Shown here: piece by piece, positions 1-9,739 of the stretch
How positions within the stretch are numbered: position 1 is the stretch's first letter
Layout: each line of letters starts with the position of its first letter
NCBI GenBank assembly: GCA_002887195.1
Contig: PJAB01000001.1
Span: forward strand, 1 to 64,000
Direction of reading: 5' to 3'
Origin: Chrysochromulina parva
Taxonomy: Eukaryota > Haptophyta > Prymnesiales > Chrysochromulinaceae
Length of the DNA stretch: 64,000 nt
Notes under the pieces: model-generated
Told to the model about the DNA's origin: nothing
Seen by the model: only the letters and a program-made list of their open reading frames with translations
The model's database searches: none
Position numbers and translations under genes: made by a program

Positions 1-2
1 CA

Positions 3-175
3 TCCTTCGCTTTTGACCGGCAGTTGATGTCGATTGAGCTGCCCGCCGGCCTCACGAGCCTTGGTGATGGTGCCTTCTCTGGCTGCTCCTCATGTCCTCA
101 ATGATGTCGATAGAGCTGCCAGCCTGCCTCACAAGCCTTAGTGCGGGGGCGCCTTCATTGGCTCCTAGAGTCCTA
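3..175 (+). pseudogene. Fragment of a BspA-type leucine-rich-repeat gene, frameshifted
   Basis: Two consecutive repeat units of the LRR_5/BspA kind can be read. The first, from base 3, gives SFAFDRQLMSIELPAGL followed by TSLGDGAFSGCSS and then a TGA stop at 102. The second unit starts at 104 in another frame and reads MSIELPACLTSLSAGAPS. The repeat consensus (x-SIELPAGLTSLGDGAFSGCSSL) is plain in both, but the frame changes between them and the L after CSS is lost. It is either the decayed 3' end of a surface or extracellular LRR protein lying to the left of the window, or a gene with an unrecognised splice here. Confidence 0.6.
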
Positions 176-249
176 GTTGGCAGACCATATGTCGTGGGCG
201 AAAGACGCTGCGCGATTTGGAATCTAGCGATTGAATACGACGTATAATT

Positions 250-260
250 GTACCGGGTAC
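250..260. promoter_or_regulatory. GTACCGGGTAC, near-match to the GTACCGGTAC upstream palindrome
   Basis: This is a one-base insertion variant of the palindrome GTACCGGTAC, 133 bp upstream of the probable ATG of the beta-mannosidase gene at 393. See the finding on this motif. Confidence 0.35.
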
Positions 261-326
261 TGTGGGTTTGGATGGTTGTGAGGCTCGTCTGTGCGGTCCG
301 TGTGCCTTTGTGTGTCCCGTGTGCGT

Positions 327-352
327 CCCGGCTCCCCCGGTGTCTTTTTACT
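327..352. repeat. CCCGG..CCCCCGGTGT..TTTTTAC repeat unit
   Basis: A single copy of the CCCGGC-TCCCCCGGTGTC-TTTTTAC element lies about 40 bp before the beta-mannosidase ATG. The same element is present as an array of about five imperfect copies at 59499-59707, upstream of the thioredoxin/EF-hand gene. Function unknown. Confidence 0.5.
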
Positions 353-392
353 GTTTAATTGACGAATTCCGCGGGTGAGTGTCCGCATTTTC

Positions 393-3300
393 ATGTTGAT
401 GTTCGACTTCTTCAGCCTCGCGACGGCCGCGACTGTAAAGGCCGGGACGCCCTCCATCAACCTTCCGTCCGCCGAATTTCGAGCCTCAGCCGTCATGCCA
501 GATCACCCCATCGCCACCGATAAAGTGGCGTATCTCACAACTGCAGCGGGCACAACGTGGACTGCGAGTCGTGCGGGTGGGGAACCCTTGGGCTGCGAGT
601 TTGTGAGCGACTCCGACCTAAAACCGATCGGCGGGACAGACAGTGGAACCGAGAAACAGGGGGTCGGCTCGCAGGAGGCGTGCTGCAACTTTTGCTGGAA
701 CGAGGGGCTCTGTCAAGCTGCCGTCTTCGTGCCGTCTTCGGCCTCGTGTTGGCTAAAAACGGCAGATGACATGGCTGGTGGCGCGTACCCCAAAGCTGGC
801 GTGACCGCATGCATGCGCAAACGAGGCGCGCCTCCGCCGGAGCTGACCATCCCTGCGGTCGTGCCCGGCGATCTGATCACCGACCTGCAGGCCGCAGGCC
901 AGATCGGCGACCCGCTCTACGAGAAGAATTTTCTGAATGCATCCATCTGGGACCGGTACAACTGGACGTACCGCGCGAGCTTTACGATCGACGAGCCCCC
1001 ATGGAATATGAGCCAGCTGCTCCTCGTCTTTGACGGCATCAAGATGGGCGCCAAAATCCTCGTTAATGGCCATCAGGTCGGCGAGGCGGTCGACCAGTTT
1101 GTGCGCTATAGCTTCAACTTGCTAGTGCCCGAGTACGGGCTGCGCTACGGCAGCGAGGCGCCCAATATTCTTGAGGTGACATTTGACCCGTCCATCAACG
1201 TGGGCGGCCGGTTCATGGCATGCACAGGCGGCTGGGATTGGGCTGCGTACTCGCATACGTACCAGGGTGGCGCACACACGTTCTCCAAGGGGATCTGGAA
1301 GGCAGTCTACCTTGCCACCTCGATGACGAGCGGCGCGGCCATTACGGACGTAGTGCCGCAGGTCTTCTACACTGGCGCCTACCCAGTGGAGCCGCTCGTC
1401 GAGAAGGAGCACGGCGGCTTCCGCGTCGATGTTCGCGTCTTCCTCTCTGCCTCCAGAGCTACCGCTGGCATCCTCTCACTCACCCCTTCGTGGGACGTCC
1501 CGGAGGTGAGCCACTTTTTGAACGTGCCCGCAGGCGAGTCGAACGCGACGCTCACGCTCTATGCGCCCGCCGACAAGATCGCGCTCTGGTGGCCCGTCGG
1601 CATGGGCGACCAGCCCCTGTACAACGTCAGCGTGCGCTTCGCGTACGGAGCGGGTGCGGGCACCCGCGCTGTCGAGTCCTCTCGTACAATTGGCTTCCGG
1701 TATGCAGCGCTGGTCACGGGCAATGACACCGACCCGGCGTACGTCGACTTTGCGGCAAAGTCCGAGGGCACGTCGACGCACGGCATGTACTTCCGCGTCA
1801 ACGTACACGCGCGCCTCAACGCTTCGAACGAACGCCGCGCGCCTCTCCTGTGCCCTCGACGACGTCGACGCGAAGGGAGTTGCCTCCCTAATTTGGGTTA
1901 CCTCCCTAACATGGGTCCCACGGCTCTGACTCTCTCTCTCCCTCTCTCCCTCACGCCCACTCTGCCCCCCTCGCAGGGCGCGGTCATCCTGGCCAAGGGC
2001 GCAAACACCATTCCGATGGAGGAGCTCGAGGGTCGACTCTCCGACGCTGCGCACGTGGCCTTGGTCGAGGCGGCCGTCGGCGCGCGCTTCAACATGCTCC
2101 GCGTCTGGGGCGGCGGCATGTTCTTGCCCGAAGCCTTCTACAATGCGTGCGACGCGCTCGGTGTGCTCGTGTATCACGACATGCAATATGCACAGGAGGG
2201 CCACGCGCCTTCGGTGACGCTCACACAAGAGATGGAGCTGCGGCACATGGTGCGACGCCTGGCGAGCCACACAGCGATCATCATCTGGGACGGGTGCAAC
2301 GAGTGTCAGGTCGTGATGGACACTCCCACGGGCATCTACGCGACCTTTGTGATGACCTTGGTGGCTGAGGAGGACGCGTCGCGCTCCGTGTGGCCCTCTT
2401 GCCCCGCAAAAGGCTGGAGCACGGGCGTGCGCATGCTTGACGCGCTGCCCAACGGCAACACACTCACCACGCCGAAGGAAGGCCCCACGATCGAGACGCA
2501 CGGGCCGTATCAGCACGGCACGGGATTTCCCGCCGTCAACGGCAACAAGCGAATGCAGCTCTTCGACCCGAATATCCCGATCAAAGTGGCCACCGGCCCG
2601 ACGGGCCCGACGCTTCCCAACGTGTTCGCCTCCGAGTTTGGGGCCATCCAATACTCCTCCTTTGAGTCGATGGCGTCTACTCTCGCCCCCGAGCACTGGG
2701 CGCTGCATGGGGGTCAGCCGTACGATACGTGCGAGGGCGGCTTTGCGAGCCAGTGCGAGGGCGTGAACGTGATGGCGGAGCGCAACTACCCGTGCGACAG
2801 CCTGATCAACGTGTACTTTGGCATGCATCCGGACTCGTACTTCAACACGACGGGCGAGGTGCCGTTCAAGCGGCAGCTGTACCAGTGCCTGCTCTCGTCT
2901 GCGCTGAACATCAAGCAGGACATCGAGACGCGCCGCTCCAAGAACGAGCTCGGCATCCTCGTGTGGCAGTTCAACGAGATCTGGCCGACGGGTGGCTGGG
3001 GCTCGATCGAGTACGGAACGCCGGTGGCGGGCCAAGTGCTTGGCGGCCGTTGGAAGCCCCTGCACTACTTCTACCAGAGGTCCATTTACGCCGACCTGAT
3101 GGCATCATGCGGCCACGACGGTGCGTGCTTCGTCAAGAACGACATGGCGGGCTTGAGCTTCTTTGGCGACGTCGAGGTCTCCTCGCTCACCTTCGCCACG
3201 GGCGAGGTGACGAAGCTCACCACACAGACCCTGCAGCTCGACGTGGGCGCGGGCACAAGTGCGCGCTTCACCGTGGACCTGAGCGGCGTGGCCAACACGA

Positions 3301-3740
3301 CGCATATGCTCTTTGCAGCCGTTTACCCGTACTGCGACGGTGCGCATCGGTGCTCGGACGAGGAGCTCGCGGCGCAATCGCGAGGCACGACGCGGCCGCT
3401 CGCTGCCGTTGGCATGCGCGCTGTCCGAGCTGGGGGCGGCGCGGCCTCGTTCAACGAGATCCTCCTCGCACCTCCCAAGGACCTCGTGCTGCCGAAAGCG
3501 AGCGTGACGGCGACGGTTGCACCGAGCCCGAAGGCGGATGGCACGATTGACATCGTTCTCGACGCGACCGCCACCGCGCTGTATGTGACGCTCACCACGC
3601 TCGCGCAGGGGCGCTTTTCGGACAATGCCTTCGCACTCGTGCCTGGCCAGACCAATTTGAGCTTCATCCCCATCGGTGTACTGGACCGCGCGGTGCTCGA
3701 AAAGTCTCTCCGCGTCGAGCACCTCGCGGATCATCTGTGA
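393..3740 (+). CDS. Beta-mannosidase-like glycoside hydrolase family 2
   Basis: Predicted secreted or endolysosomal exo-hydrolase of terminal beta-mannose. The open frame runs from a GTG at 375, but the first ATG is at 393. It opens with a short hydrophobic leader (MLMFDFFSLATAA) and a Cys-rich PAN/apple-like stretch (SQEACCNFCWNEG, residues about 90-140). The GH2 sugar-binding domain follows (VPGDLITDL, YEKNFLNASIWDRYNW). The TIM-barrel has the acid/base motif WDGCNE and the nucleophile motif ASEFG. One GT-AG intron of 174 nt at 1803-1976 interrupts MYFRVN and GAVILAKGAN; removing it gives the family's continuous FRVNG..AKGAN motif. The intron is a multiple of three without stops. CDS join(393..1802,1977..3740), about 1057 aa. 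The exact start is uncertain because GGTGAGT at 374-380 could be a splice donor of an upstream exon. Confidence 0.85.
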   Translation: MLMFDFFSLATAATVKAGTPSINLPSAEFRASAVMPDHPIATDKVAYLTTAAGTTWTASRAGGEPLGCEFVSDSDLKPIGGTDSGTEKQGVGSQEACCNFCWNEGLCQAAVFVPSSASCWLKTADDMAGGAYPKAGVTACMRKRGAPPPELTIPAVVPGDLITDLQAAGQIGDPLYEKNFLNASIWDRYNWTYRASFTIDEPPWNMSQLLLVFDGIKMGAKILVNGHQVGEAVDQFVRYSFNLLVPEYGLRYGSEAPNILEVTFDPSINVGGRFMACTGGWDWAAYSHTYQGGAHTFSKGIWKAVYLATSMTSGAAITDVVPQVFYTGAYPVEPLVEKEHGGFRVDVRVFLSASRATAGILSLTPSWDVPEVSHFLNVPAGESNATLTLYAPADKIALWWPVGMGDQPLYNVSVRFAYGAGAGTRAVESSRTIGFRYAALVTGNDTDPAYVDFAAKSEGTSTHGMYFRVNVHARLNASNERRAPLLCPRRRRREGSCLPNLGYLPNMGPTALTLSLPLSLTPTLPPSQGAVILAKGANTIPMEELEGRLSDAAHVALVEAAVGARFNMLRVWGGGMFLPEAFYNACDALGVLVYHDMQYAQEGHAPSVTLTQEMELRHMVRRLASHTAIIIWDGCNECQVVMDTPTGIYATFVMTLVAEEDASRSVWPSCPAKGWSTGVRMLDALPNGNTLTTPKEGPTIETHGPYQHGTGFPAVNGNKRMQLFDPNIPIKVATGPTGPTLPNVFASEFGAIQYSSFESMASTLAPEHWALHGGQPYDTCEGGFASQCEGVNVMAERNYPCDSLINVYFGMHPDSYFNTTGEVPFKRQLYQCLLSSALNIKQDIETRRSKNELGILVWQFNEIWPTGGWGSIEYGTPVAGQVLGGRWKPLHYFYQRSIYADLMASCGHDGACFVKNDMAGLSFFGDVEVSSLTFATGEVTKLTTQTLQLDVGAGTSARFTVDLSGVANTTHMLFAAVYPYCDGAHRCSDEELAAQSRGTTRPLAAVGMRAVRAGGGAASFNEILLAPPKDLVLPKASVTATVAPSPKADGTIDIVLDATATALYVTLTTLAQGRFSDNAFALVPGQTNLSFIPIGVLDRAVLEKSLRVEHLADHL

Positions 3741-4024
3741 GCGTGGGCGCGCGGCCGGACGTACATTTGCCGTGCTGGGTTCTACTTGATGGCTATGGAA
3801 GACGGGGTTTGATTGCATTGATGCTGGGATGTGTGCTTGGTGCTGACTGCTCGGTGGACTCTGAGTGGGTCTGATTTCTAAAAGCCTGCCGTGCTGACCG
3901 GTTCCTTGGTATTGCCTTGAAGCACATGAAGGTAAAATGATCAACAACATCACTTACGTACATGTATTCGCTCATGCTGCTTGCTGGTGATGTAACATAC
4001 AATATAATCAAGGTTCAAGCTCGA

Positions 4025-6391
4025 TCATTCTCGAGCTGCGGGCGATCCTCTCGTTGGGATGCTCCATACCTGAGAGATCGCTCCACCCGAGAGGCCGTTT
4101 TCGGCAAGCACCACGTGAGCTTCTTTCTCACTCGGCCGCGCTCGTCGTGCGTGGCGCTCCTCCTGTGCAATCAACGGTATGGGACCGTGCGGCACGATCG
4201 GCCTCCCCCGATCGTCGAGTTTGACGAAGCTTGTACTCGAGTTGAGCAACTTGGCTTGCAAGGCGCCCGCCATGGCCTCCATCCTGGTGAACCTGCCCAG
4301 CTGTGGGCTCAGCTGCTCAGTTGCCTGGCCCGCAGACCCAGGGCGGCGAGAGGATGCTGACCAGAGGGCGTCGCCGCGGTTCGGGGGGGACGATGGGCAC
4401 ATTCTCTGGCCGATCATGAAGGTGGGCGAGGAGTCGCACCGATGTAGCTCCGCGTGACGCTGCCGCTGCCATTGCTCCCACTGTTCGGCGCCCCTGCGCT
4501 GTTCCGACGCCTTGCTCCGCGCGTGCTGCGCTTTCAGAAGCATCGAGCGCGTGCTCCGGTCGAGGATGCGAGTGAGCCGCGAGCTCGAGCGAGGCGCCGT
4601 GCCGGGCGAGGGGTCCGCGCTGAGAGCACCGCTGAGAGCTTCGGGCACGGCCCAGCTCTTCTGATCGCCAGCTAATCCCAGGTGCTTCGCGGCCTCGCTC
4701 CGGTGGGCACGAGGCTTTAGCCGTGGGTGCAGGATGGCCGCCCCAGACAACCATCTCTCGAGCTCCAGCACGCTCACCTCGTCGTTGGAGCCTTCTTCAC
4801 GTCCGTTTCGATCGATGGCCGCCACGACGTGGAAAGCACTGAGCGCGACGGAACGCACCTCTTGCTGCCACAGCTGGCGAAGCGCCATGGACGCCGCCGC
4901 CGACGAGCTCATGAAGAAGAGTTCCATGTGATGCAGGTACTCAGACTCGCTCAGTTGACCGTCGCCCGATCGATCCCACGCCTTGATGACATCGGCTACC
5001 TTGACGTCGTGGACCTTGAAGTTCTGGCGCAGCAGCGAGCGAAACGTCTCCACATCCCACTCGATGTCGCCGAGGGCCCATGCTGCGCCCGGGGGAGGCT
5101 GCAACGAGAGCCGACGCACCACAAGGCTTCGCCGATCGTGCGCGTGACGGCGGCCACGCACGAATTCGAAGAGCTCATCGAAGCCGATCGAACCAGAACG
5201 GTCGAGGTCGATGGACTCAAACACGGCATCGAGCTCCCAGGGCTTCGCGTGGCACTTGAAGAGAGTCTTGAGGGTCGTCTGGAACTCCATCTCGTCGATG
5301 AGCTGCTCGCGATCCGAGTTGAAAAGGGCCATCACATCCACGATGGCCGCGCCGCTGCCACTGAGCAGCGCGTGTAACTCCACGCGCACGCCGGCTGCGT
5401 CGCGCGCTCGTATGGCCCAATCTTTCGTTTTCGAGCGCAAATCCGACGCCCCCTCGGCACTGAGCGCGGCCTCGGCGCCGGCAAGCAGCACCATGCAGAG
5501 CATCTCCTTGGCGCGGGCCGAGAGCCTCCGGTTCTCACTATGGCGCTTGACGAGTTCCTCAATACCTTCAAGCTTGATGACGCCTCGTCGCTCCTCATCG
5601 AGTGACGGAAAGATCTTGCGAGCTTCCCCACCGAAGCCGACGCTCGCGCACAGCCGCTCGAACTCGTTGTAGTCGAGCGATCCTGTTTGGAGCCGGTCGA
5701 ACTTGGCAAACTTGTCGTGCAGACCGCCCTGGCCGTGCTTCATGCACCAAGCGAAGAATTCGTTCTTCGTCAATGTCTTGTCGCCGTCGGTATCGGCCTC
5801 GTCGAACCACCTGCGGATGCCCTCGACGCCGACGGCCTCTCGTACGAGTCGAGGGAAATTCGCGTGGAACTCTTCGAAGTCGAGCGTGAGATCGCCGTCG
5901 CGATCCTTCTCTTCGAAGCGCATCGAAGCTCGCTCGGCCAACATCCGTGTATTCAGCTCCGCCGAGGAACCGGACGTGTATACAGTCGGCTCCGCACGCC
6001 ACGTCGGCTCAGGGATCCGGGCCTTTGCCTTCTGGCTACGCACCATCTGCAGCTGCTGCAGCACTGCGAAGGCACGCTGCCTCTCGCCAGCCCCGTCGCC
6101 AGCATCGGGCGAGCTGTACAAAGCTCGGCATCGCTTTTCGATTAGACGGACCTCGATGGCCTTTATGATCGGCGTGTTGCGTGGCTGCACGGATGGCGTT
6201 TGGATGGGTGGCTTTGGCCGCGATGGTGGTGGCCGCGATGGTGGTGGCCGCATCGGTGGTGGCCGCGACGGTGCGAGCCAGGACTTGAGGAGGACGGGTT
6301 CCCTATACACGACCCCAGCTCGGCCATATCCTTTGAATAAGGGCTGCGCCACAGCACTGGCCTGGGTGCCCTCGGGTGTCCCGCGCGACAT
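4025..6391 (-). CDS. Multi-EF-hand calcium-binding protein, Pro-rich N-terminus
   Basis: An intact 788-aa frame from ATG at 6391. The N-terminus has a Pro/Arg repeat (PPPSRPPPSRPKPP, residues about 40-62). Canonical or near-canonical EF-hand loops follow: DRDGDLTLDFEE (about 163), DTDGDKTLTKNE (about 200), DLDRSGSIGFDE (about 395) and DRSGDGQLSESE (about 473). Degenerate loops lie between them (DRLQTGSLDYNE, DEERRGVIKLEG). The C-terminal third is basic and low in complexity. No signal peptide or membrane segment is seen, so a cytosolic or axonemal Ca2+ sensor is likely. It is the first of five EF-hand genes in this window. The precise family is not recognised. Confidence 0.8.
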   Translation of the reverse strand: MSRGTPEGTQASAVAQPLFKGYGRAGVVYREPVLLKSWLAPSRPPPMRPPPSRPPPSRPKPPIQTPSVQPRNTPIIKAIEVRLIEKRCRALYSSPDAGDGAGERQRAFAVLQQLQMVRSQKAKARIPEPTWRAEPTVYTSGSSAELNTRMLAERASMRFEEKDRDGDLTLDFEEFHANFPRLVREAVGVEGIRRWFDEADTDGDKTLTKNEFFAWCMKHGQGGLHDKFAKFDRLQTGSLDYNEFERLCASVGFGGEARKIFPSLDEERRGVIKLEGIEELVKRHSENRRLSARAKEMLCMVLLAGAEAALSAEGASDLRSKTKDWAIRARDAAGVRVELHALLSGSGAAIVDVMALFNSDREQLIDEMEFQTTLKTLFKCHAKPWELDAVFESIDLDRSGSIGFDELFEFVRGRRHAHDRRSLVVRRLSLQPPPGAAWALGDIEWDVETFRSLLRQNFKVHDVKVADVIKAWDRSGDGQLSESEYLHHMELFFMSSSAAASMALRQLWQQEVRSVALSAFHVVAAIDRNGREEGSNDEVSVLELERWLSGAAILHPRLKPRAHRSEAAKHLGLAGDQKSWAVPEALSGALSADPSPGTAPRSSSRLTRILDRSTRSMLLKAQHARSKASEQRRGAEQWEQWQRQRHAELHRCDSSPTFMIGQRMCPSSPPNRGDALWSASSRRPGSAGQATEQLSPQLGRFTRMEAMAGALQAKLLNSSTSFVKLDDRGRPIVPHGPIPLIAQEERHARRARPSEKEAHVVLAENGLSGGAISQVWSIPTRGSPAARE
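6217..6276. repeat. 15-bp tandem repeat coding Pro/Arg motif
   Basis: Four copies of a GGCCGCGATGGTGGT-like 15-mer lie inside the EF-hand gene. On the coding strand they encode the repeated R-P-P-P-(S/M) block near the N-terminus, a likely site of length variation. Confidence 0.7.
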
Positions 6392-7154
6392 GCGGGGCCG
6401 TGCAGTCGGAAGCTAGGAGAGGGTGTAACGTGTGCGTGTCATCGCTGCCTGTAGCATGCATTATATTGCGAACCCGTTTCTTCTGACTTTGAGTTGAAGT
6501 GAGTGAAGTGTGAACGAAGATTTTGCACTGCTGGCGCATACCGGCTGTGTGCGATCTCTCCTGTGTGCTTGACCCCGGGGCTGCAGACCGCGCTCGGCGC
6601 TTACGGGCGAGATGCTATTTGGACGTCCGGTCGAGGTAACATGGTATTGGTAACTACAAAAGATGGCGTCGCGTCCTCCATCCGGAATGAAAAGATACAA
6701 TGCTATTGCGATCAACGCAACTCAGGAATCAGGCTGTCTCAGGCCGTGTTTAGCTTTTCCAGAGGAGCTCTCCAGGATCTAGTTCTAGAGCGTAGCGGTC
6801 GGGTGGAGTATGTTAGTCGAGTACAAAAGCTCAACCCAATGAACCGCACAGGCTCCTAGCCGTACGTTTTCCTCGCCCTGCTCGTCAGCCAAGCGTCGCG
6901 GAGGGTGGAATCTTAGTATTTTTAATACCACCACATCGCGCGACGGCCGACGGGCAAATAGACGACAGAGTCACGCCACCCCTCGTTCACACCTAGCCCA
7001 GGCCGAGTCAGCTGTCACACCGCGCGAGCGTCGCCCTCGAAGGCCACGCTCCCAGTACCCGATACCGAACCATAAAAAACCACTCGCACGATAGCTTGGC
7101 TTCGAAGCATGGCTCTCCTTCTCGACTCTGCACTCTCGCCAGGGAGCCACCATT
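6392..7154. other. Intergenic, no supported gene
   Basis: The region lies between the 5' end of the EF-hand gene and the 3' end of the phosphotransferase gene. Short open frames occur but show no recognisable domain. Composition is less GC-rich than the flanking genes around 6600-6900. Confidence 0.5.
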
Positions 7155-8414
7155 TCACAGTCGGCACCACGAGTGAGCTCCGCGAACGCGGAAGACGTGC
7201 AAGCCAAGGGCACGGGAGCTCACCGAGCACGCCCACACAAAGTAGCCCGCGTGCGCCACGGCGGCGGAGCTAGCGGCGAGCGCGCACGCTATCAGATTGG
7301 CGGGCTGGAGAGACGCGCCGAGGAATCCCATGATCCAGAGCAGGCTGGGCGCCAGGGCTGGCAGTCGCCGGGACGTGACGCGCTCCACCAGTAAGCGGGT
7401 GAGGTACTCGGCGAAGCAGGAGTTGGCGCAGAGCCACAGGAGTCGCATGGGAATGTCTCCGGTTCCGTGGCGCCTCAGGCACGCGTACGACGCGCCGACG
7501 CAGCCCGCATACGTCGCGACAATGCCGCAGTGCTGTACGAGGCCCATGTAGCCGTTGGAGGCACGGCGTGCGCTGCTGCTCACATCAGCGTGGCCGTTGC
7601 GCGCGCTGCTACTACTGCTACTTGTCCTTCCGTGGTCGAGGGCGTGGCAGAACGCGTTGTAGACCGAGCCGACAACCGCCTTCGTGATGTTGAAGATGAT
7701 GCCCACAGCCAGCAGCTGGCGCACTTCAAAGATATGCCCGAATATGCTCGGAGCGTGCATCTGCCATATGCTGGGTGAGTACATGGCGGTCGCGCAGAGG
7801 CAGATGGACATGACACTCTGCAGCTCGATCACGCCCATGTCATCAACCTGCATGCGGCCCGTTTGCAACAACGTCAGGTTGGAGGCGAAAAAGGCCAACT
7901 GCGCGCCGACGAGGACCAACCACGGCCACGGAGATTGGATGCCAAAGGCGAAGGCGTCGATGCAGATGAAGACGATGCAACCCGTGGCCCAGGCGTCAAC
8001 GCCGTGGTCAAAGAGCTCGCCTATCGGAGAGCCTGAGGACGTGCGGCGTGCTTGTTTGCCGTCGCTGCCATCGAGCGTCTGGTAAGACAGGATGAGAACC
8101 GCGTTGGTCGCGTAGACCCAGCCTGGCGCAGCTCCGAGCAGCGACGGGCTGTGAGCTAGCGTGAGCAGCATTGCCACGCCAACGCACGCGCCACCGGCCA
8201 GCGTGATCAGATTCGGTGCGAGCCACTTTGGGTAGACGTGCTCCGCCCACCAAGCCCAGAACTTATCCAGGCCATTTCGTTCGCACAGCGAAAGCGCCGG
8301 CGCGAGATACTGATAGCTTTTCAAGCTCGCGCGCTCCGCTTCGTCCAGCGGATGTACCTGCCAGTAGCGCTGCAGATTTTTGGCCCAAGGCCTGCTGGGT
8401 TTCCCGTTAGCCAT
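7155..8414 (-). CDS. CDP-alcohol phosphotransferase (choline/ethanolamine type)
   Basis: Transfers phosphocholine or phosphoethanolamine from the CDP-alcohol to diacylglycerol, the last step of the Kennedy pathway in ER/Golgi membranes. The family signature is complete: DGSDGKQARRTSSGSP followed by GELFDHGVDAW, that is DG-x2-AR-x8-G-x3-D-x3-D. About eight to ten hydrophobic segments follow. The open frame reaches a TTG at 8495, but the first ATG is at 8414 (MANGKPSRPWAKNL), giving 419 aa, normal for the family. The motif does not settle choline against ethanolamine specificity. A GTACCGGTAC palindrome lies 276 bp upstream. Confidence 0.88.
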   Translation of the reverse strand: MANGKPSRPWAKNLQRYWQVHPLDEAERASLKSYQYLAPALSLCERNGLDKFWAWWAEHVYPKWLAPNLITLAGGACVGVAMLLTLAHSPSLLGAAPGWVYATNAVLILSYQTLDGSDGKQARRTSSGSPIGELFDHGVDAWATGCIVFICIDAFAFGIQSPWPWLVLVGAQLAFFASNLTLLQTGRMQVDDMGVIELQSVMSICLCATAMYSPSIWQMHAPSIFGHIFEVRQLLAVGIIFNITKAVVGSVYNAFCHALDHGRTSSSSSSARNGHADVSSSARRASNGYMGLVQHCGIVATYAGCVGASYACLRRHGTGDIPMRLLWLCANSCFAEYLTRLLVERVTSRRLPALAPSLLWIMGFLGASLQPANLIACALAASSAAVAHAGYFVWACSVSSRALGLHVFRVRGAHSWCRL

Positions 8415-8947
8415 AGGCACCAACTGTGCTCCGCCGTGGAGCCCGGAGAGTCGATCCTTTGTCGACGCACGCCTGTTTGCGCGCACACTGGACAAGGGTT
8501 AGGGAGAGACCTCGCCACGGAGACACAAGATCTATTTGTCACGATTCCAAAAATCCACCCGATGCGGACTTTGCGTGGAAACTGTCATCATGGAAAAAGG
8601 CTGGGAGAGCTGGGACAAACGCCTAGAATGACACTTCTACCGGAACAATTGTACTACGCAGCGCGAGGACCGCGCATCTTGAATGTACGGTACCGGTACT
8701 TGTAACCTGCTCCACATGCCTCCATCCCGTAGAGAGGGTTGTACATGGGGTTGTATGGGGCCACCTGTGCCGCCGCCAACAATGTCGCCGCCGCCGGTGC
8801 CGCCGTCGGTGTTGTCGCCACAGTGCCGCAGTCCTGGACATCATGATCGGGCCGCAGGCCACTGCAAACTGCATTGTCGCCAGTGCCGCGCCGTAGCTGG
8901 TGTGTAACCGCCAGTGCCGCCGACATCGATGCCACCGCCGCCATTTT
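8415..8947. other. Intergenic with GCC-rich imperfect triplet tract
   Basis: Contains the phosphotransferase 5' flank and, at about 8760-8945, an imperfect GCC/GCCGCCAGTGCC repeat next to the 3' end of the cytochrome b561 gene. No supported gene. Confidence 0.5.
8690..8699. promoter_or_regulatory. GTACCGGTAC palindrome upstream of phosphotransferase gene
   Basis: Exact 10-bp palindrome embedded in GTACGGTACCGGTACTTG, in non-coding DNA 276 bp upstream of the ATG at 8414. One of four exact copies in the window. Confidence 0.45.
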
Positions 8948-9739
8948 CTAGTCAGCAAGTGCCCAGACGATCTCGCCTTTGTCGCGTGGGGACCGACGTT
9001 CAGACGAATAAAAGACTAGCCCGACAGCCGCGGCTGCGCAAACCAGGAGCAGCGCAGCCACCTTCCACAGCACATCTGTCCACCCGTAGCCCCTCCCCGC
9101 TGCGCTCAAAATGCCCATCAAAACGCTGCAGAAGCAGAGCGATGCTGCCACAGCACCCCAAAATATGTGTTTGGGGACCCAGGCAGCGCGCGTGGCTAAT
9201 GGGCACAAATAGAAGACGGGAAGCGAAATGGAAGCGTTCAGCACGAAAAGCGTGAGCGCAACCGCACCAAGCCACGAGTGCACCGAGGCGAGATGCACCG
9301 CCGTCCCTGCGGCAGTCAATTCGGCGGCCCTCTGTTGGTGCGCCGACCACATGTAGCAGACACCAACGATGCCGGCTGCTGCTGCCGCAATGTTGAGCGC
9401 CGCATGCAAGGCTTTCGTCGCGGCATGGCTCATGCTGAAAGCATCTCGGTAAACGCGATACGAGACCAGGGCGACGGGAGCCAGCACGGCGAACGCTGCA
9501 GACTGCAGTATAAAATGCATGGATCCTGTCCCGAATGGAGTGGAAACAATCGCGGATAGGATTGCGGCATAAGCTGCCACGATGAAGACGTGGACGCCTA
9601 CGGCGCCTGCAATAAAAGGTGCACTATTGCTCCGATAATTTGCGCTCGTCGTCGATAGATACGTCGAATCTGACCGTGCGTCGTCGAGTAGGGGTTCCTC
9701 GTCGGCGGTGATGCGCTTGTCGTAAGTGGGGCGGAGCAT
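8948..9739 (-). CDS. Cytochrome b561 family transmembrane protein
   Basis: A predicted transmembrane di-heme ascorbate-dependent electron carrier. It has about six membrane helices after a hydrophilic N-terminus of about 40 residues. The four expected heme-ligand histidines can be placed: SMHFILQ, KALHAALN, SVHSWLG and PKHIFWG, in the order and spacing typical of the family. The open frame starts at a GTG (9778), and the first ATG is at 9739 (MLRPTYDKR), giving 263 aa. No DOMON or other fused domain is present. The membrane in which it acts cannot be told from the sequence. Confidence 0.88.
   Translation of the reverse strand: MLRPTYDKRITADEEPLLDDARSDSTYLSTTSANYRSNSAPFIAGAVGVHVFIVAAYAAILSAIVSTPFGTGSMHFILQSAAFAVLAPVALVSYRVYRDAFSMSHAATKALHAALNIAAAAAGIVGVCYMWSAHQQRAAELTAAGTAVHLASVHSWLGAVALTLFVLNASISLPVFYLCPLATRAAWVPKHIFWGAVAASLCFCSVLMGILSAAGRGYGWTDVLWKVAALLLVCAAAAVGLVFYSSERRSPRDKGEIVWALAD

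Noticed and set aside
1476..3065. Long open frame on the minus strand opposite the beta-mannosidase
   Set aside because: GC-rich mirror frame; Arg/His-rich translation without any domain, while the plus strand has all GH2 motifs.
6503..6859. 118-codon frame in the gap after the first EF-hand gene
   Set aside because: No recognisable content and no sign of splicing or conservation.
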